Of a stretch of DNA of 7,235 bases, positions 5,511-7,235 are shown piece by piece; the first letter of the stretch is position 1; every line of letters begins with the position of its first letter. The stretch is from Candidatus Margulisiibacteriota bacterium (GTDB taxonomy: Bacteria; Margulisbacteria; WOR-1; JAKLHX01). The notes under the pieces were generated by a model that was given only the letters and a program-made list of their open reading frames with translations, did no database searches and had not been told where the DNA came from. Location of the stretch: contig JAKLHX010000057.1 in NCBI GenBank assembly GCA_022709925.1, positions 1 to 7,235 of the forward strand, written 5' to 3'. A program made the position numbers and the translations under genes.

Positions 5511-7235
5511 TTAAATCAACATGAACGGCGTATAACCCGTTAGTCCTCTTAGTGAGAACATCATGGCCTGCATGCCGAACATGCTTGCCCATGAGTTATA
5601 GGTGTTTATCTCTTTGCCGTCCTTTGTATCCGTCCCGTAACGGAGACCCCCGAAGGTTTTAGGATCATCTTTGCGCATGTTCTGGAACGAAAGCATGAAC
5701 AGCATCAATCTCCTTGCGGCTGACGAAAATGTAAGGATCTCCGGGTCTTCGGCCCTTGCCAGATAGAAAAGCCTTATCGTCTGGGCCTGAATATCGCTTG
5801 AAACGGCTTCCGGGAAGGGCACGTTGCTCAGGTAGTTCCTTCTTACGTAACCTTCTTGTTCAGCCCTTTGCAGTATCCAGCGCGCTCCCGCTATGCCGGC
5901 GTCTATGTATTCCCCGTTGCCAAGCAGCTTTCCCGCAGATAAAAGCCCTTCAGCAGTGTAGCAGTGAGGATGTGTGTAAGTTGACCCGTCGAGCAGTACG
6001 AACCTTCCGGTATCCTGTTCCTGATATTTCAGCGAGTTGGCGCAAAGGCGGTCGGCGCAGTCGGAATATGCCGGGTCCCCGGTGACGCGGTTCATATGCA
6101 TCATGGCTATGGCGACTTTTGACAGGAATGAGCCCGGGAAGCAAGACCATCTTCTGCTGTGTTCGACATATTCGTTCCTTCTGCTCGAGTATAACGCCTG
6201 TATCCTGCCGTTCGGAGGGGCCATTTTTTCCATTATGAATGAAGCAATAGCTTTTGCCGCGGTAAGATAACGGTCTTCCATCGTCTTTTCGTAAAGGTTC
6301 AGGAACCCGTTCAGCAGTATCCCGTTGTCGAACGCGGATATTAATCCCTGTTCACTGTGAAAAGGATCGTCTTTCCCTTTGCCTTGCGTATAGAACCTGG
6401 AAAGCACGCCTCCGCAGTCCTCAAATCCTTTGTTTATTATCCAGTCACCGGCCCTTCTGGCTCTTGTAAGAAGGGTGTCCGTTTCTTCTCCTACGGGTTC
6501 AGATTCCGCCAGGTAGGACATTGATGTCATCCAGTAACCCATTATTTCGGGATAGATGTAGGCATAGCGTAACTGTTCGGGATCGTACCAGCTGAAAACG
6601 GCGCCGGTCTTTGGTATTTGTATACCTGAAGATAACAGCCACTGCCTGACGGCCGAAAATGCCGCGCCTGTGCGCTCTTCTTTGATCGCCGGTTTAGAAA
6701 CTTTCAACGCGGCGACTAAAGCGGCGCTTGTTTCATGGGGAATAATCTGTTCCGGTTTGTTCGTGTCCTTGAGGGGCCTGAACCTCTGGTACAGCGCGTC
6801 AAGTATCCTTTGTGATGCCTGCCCGTCCCCGAACGGAGTATTTATGCCGGACATTTTTCTGTAGAGATCCCGGTCCCTGAGAAGAAGCTCGGCTGATTCC
6901 AGAAGAGCATCTTCTGAAGTTCCGACGATCTTCGCGTTCATGCATTCCACAGCTTCGGGCCTTTCGGTAGTTTCCCTCATGACCAGCACGGGTTTGCCCA
7001 GTGCCGGAGCTTCTTCCTGTATGCCTCCTGAATCGGTCATTATGAAGCGGGCTCTTTTCATCAAATGCACGAAAGACATATAATCGAGAGGCTCGATCAG
7101 TCGTACGTTATCTATTCCAGACAAAGTCTTTTCTATAATCTCCCTTACGAGCGGATTTTTGTGCATCGGCCAGACTATCAGGACATCGCCATTCCTTTCA
7201 GCCAGTTTTTTTACGGCGGCACATATGTTTTTCAG
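5511..7235 (-). CDS. wecB: UDP-GlcNAc 2-epimerase (C-terminal part) fused to a helical-toroid-like domain, 5' end outside the window
   Basis: The frame is open to the right edge (574 codons visible). The first visible residues (LKNICAAVKKLAERNGDVLI) are epimerase sequence, so the ATG at 7166 is internal. Visible residues 1-150 are the end of the WecB fold: VWPMHKNP, then TDSGGIQEEAPALGKPVLV (67-85), where the Ser and second Glu bind UDP, then TTERPE and PFGDGQAS. This domain interconverts UDP-GlcNAc and UDP-ManNAc. Residues ~150-200 are a linker. Residues ~200-570 look like an alpha/alpha toroid such as in six-hairpin glycosidases or C5-epimerases: repeated helical pairs, WIINKGFEDCGG, SAFDNGILLNG (Asp303), HPHCYTAEGLL (His422, His424, Glu429), SDIQAQTIRLFYLA, and TYNSWASMFGMQAM. 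Ordinary WecB is about 375 residues, so the extra domain is unusual. The GH16 gene follows 13 bases later. The toroid's activity is unknown. Confidence 0.9.
   Translation of the reverse strand: MKNICAAVKKLAERNGDVLIVWPMHKNPLVREIIEKTLSGIDNVRLIEPLDYMSFVHLMKRARFIMTDSGGIQEEAPALGKPVLVMRETTERPEAVECMNAKIVGTSEDALLESAELLLRDRDLYRKMSGINTPFGDGQASQRILDALYQRFRPLKDTNKPEQIIPHETSAALVAALKVSKPAIKEERTGAAFSAVRQWLLSSGIQIPKTGAVFSWYDPEQLRYAYIYPEIMGYWMTSMSYLAESEPVGEETDTLLTRARRAGDWIINKGFEDCGGVLSRFYTQGKGKDDPFHSEQGLISAFDNGILLNGFLNLYEKTMEDRYLTAAKAIASFIMEKMAPPNGRIQALYSSRRNEYVEHSRRWSCFPGSFLSKVAIAMMHMNRVTGDPAYSDCADRLCANSLKYQEQDTGRFVLLDGSTYTHPHCYTAEGLLSAGKLLGNGEYIDAGIAGARWILQRAEQEGYVRRNYLSNVPFPEAVSSDIQAQTIRLFYLARAEDPEILTFSSAARRLMLFMLSFQNMRKDDPKTFGGLRYGTDTKDGKEINTYNSWASMFGMQAMMFSLRGLTGYTPFMLI

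Noticed and set aside
5950..6150. Second minus-strand frame of 66 codons
   Set aside because: It is nested out of frame within the epimerase-fusion gene, is Arg/His/Pro-rich and has no independent start signals.
7164..7166. ATG at 7166 as the start of the epimerase-fusion gene
   Set aside because: The frame continues upstream to the window edge with recognisable epimerase sequence, so this Met is internal.

Overview
Every gene I can support lies on the minus strand, so transcription runs from high to low coordinates. The organism looks like an uncultivated Gram-negative-type bacterium with ordinary Shine-Dalgarno (SD) sites. The mix of lineage-specific orphan genes with a polysaccharide cluster would fit a candidate phylum such as Omnitrophota, but that is a guess; nothing in the window fixes the taxon.

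Right half (about 4018-7235) is a compact operon-like run. It starts with the C-terminal part of a UDP-GlcNAc 2-epimerase (WecB family) fused to a large helical-toroid-like domain and cut by the window edge. After 13 bases comes a GH16 licheninase-type beta-glucanase with the EIDIE active site. Then come a stand-alone nucleotidyltransferase (GG...DID type) and a 48-residue partner gene that overlaps it, has its own strong SD and is easily missed. A hairpin plus T-run just past the small gene looks like the terminator. The first two genes suggest glycan synthesis or remodelling. The last two form a nucleotidyltransferase/small-partner pair of the kind suspected to be toxin-antitoxin modules.

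Left half (1-3944) holds four proteins that I cannot place in a named family. Two are paralogues (2255-3067 and 3234-3905). They share a nearly identical 142-base 5' cassette (135 of 142 bases, ungapped) covering the leader, SD and first ~34 codons, then fall to about 44% protein identity and later to none. Both leaders carry a perfect 6-bp stem that would sequester the SD. The 2255-3067 gene overlaps by ATGA a 246-residue protein (1518-2258) that shows the spaced catalytic signature of the aminoglycoside-phosphotransferase/kinase-like fold. After a 255-base gap with a perfect 16-base palindrome, a multi-pass membrane protein (1-1262) runs off the left edge.

The best candidate for something undescribed is the left-hand set: paralogous membrane proteins with an interchangeable 5' cassette, a translationally coupled cryptic kinase-like protein, and a further membrane protein. 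That these act together is inference from proximity and coupling only.
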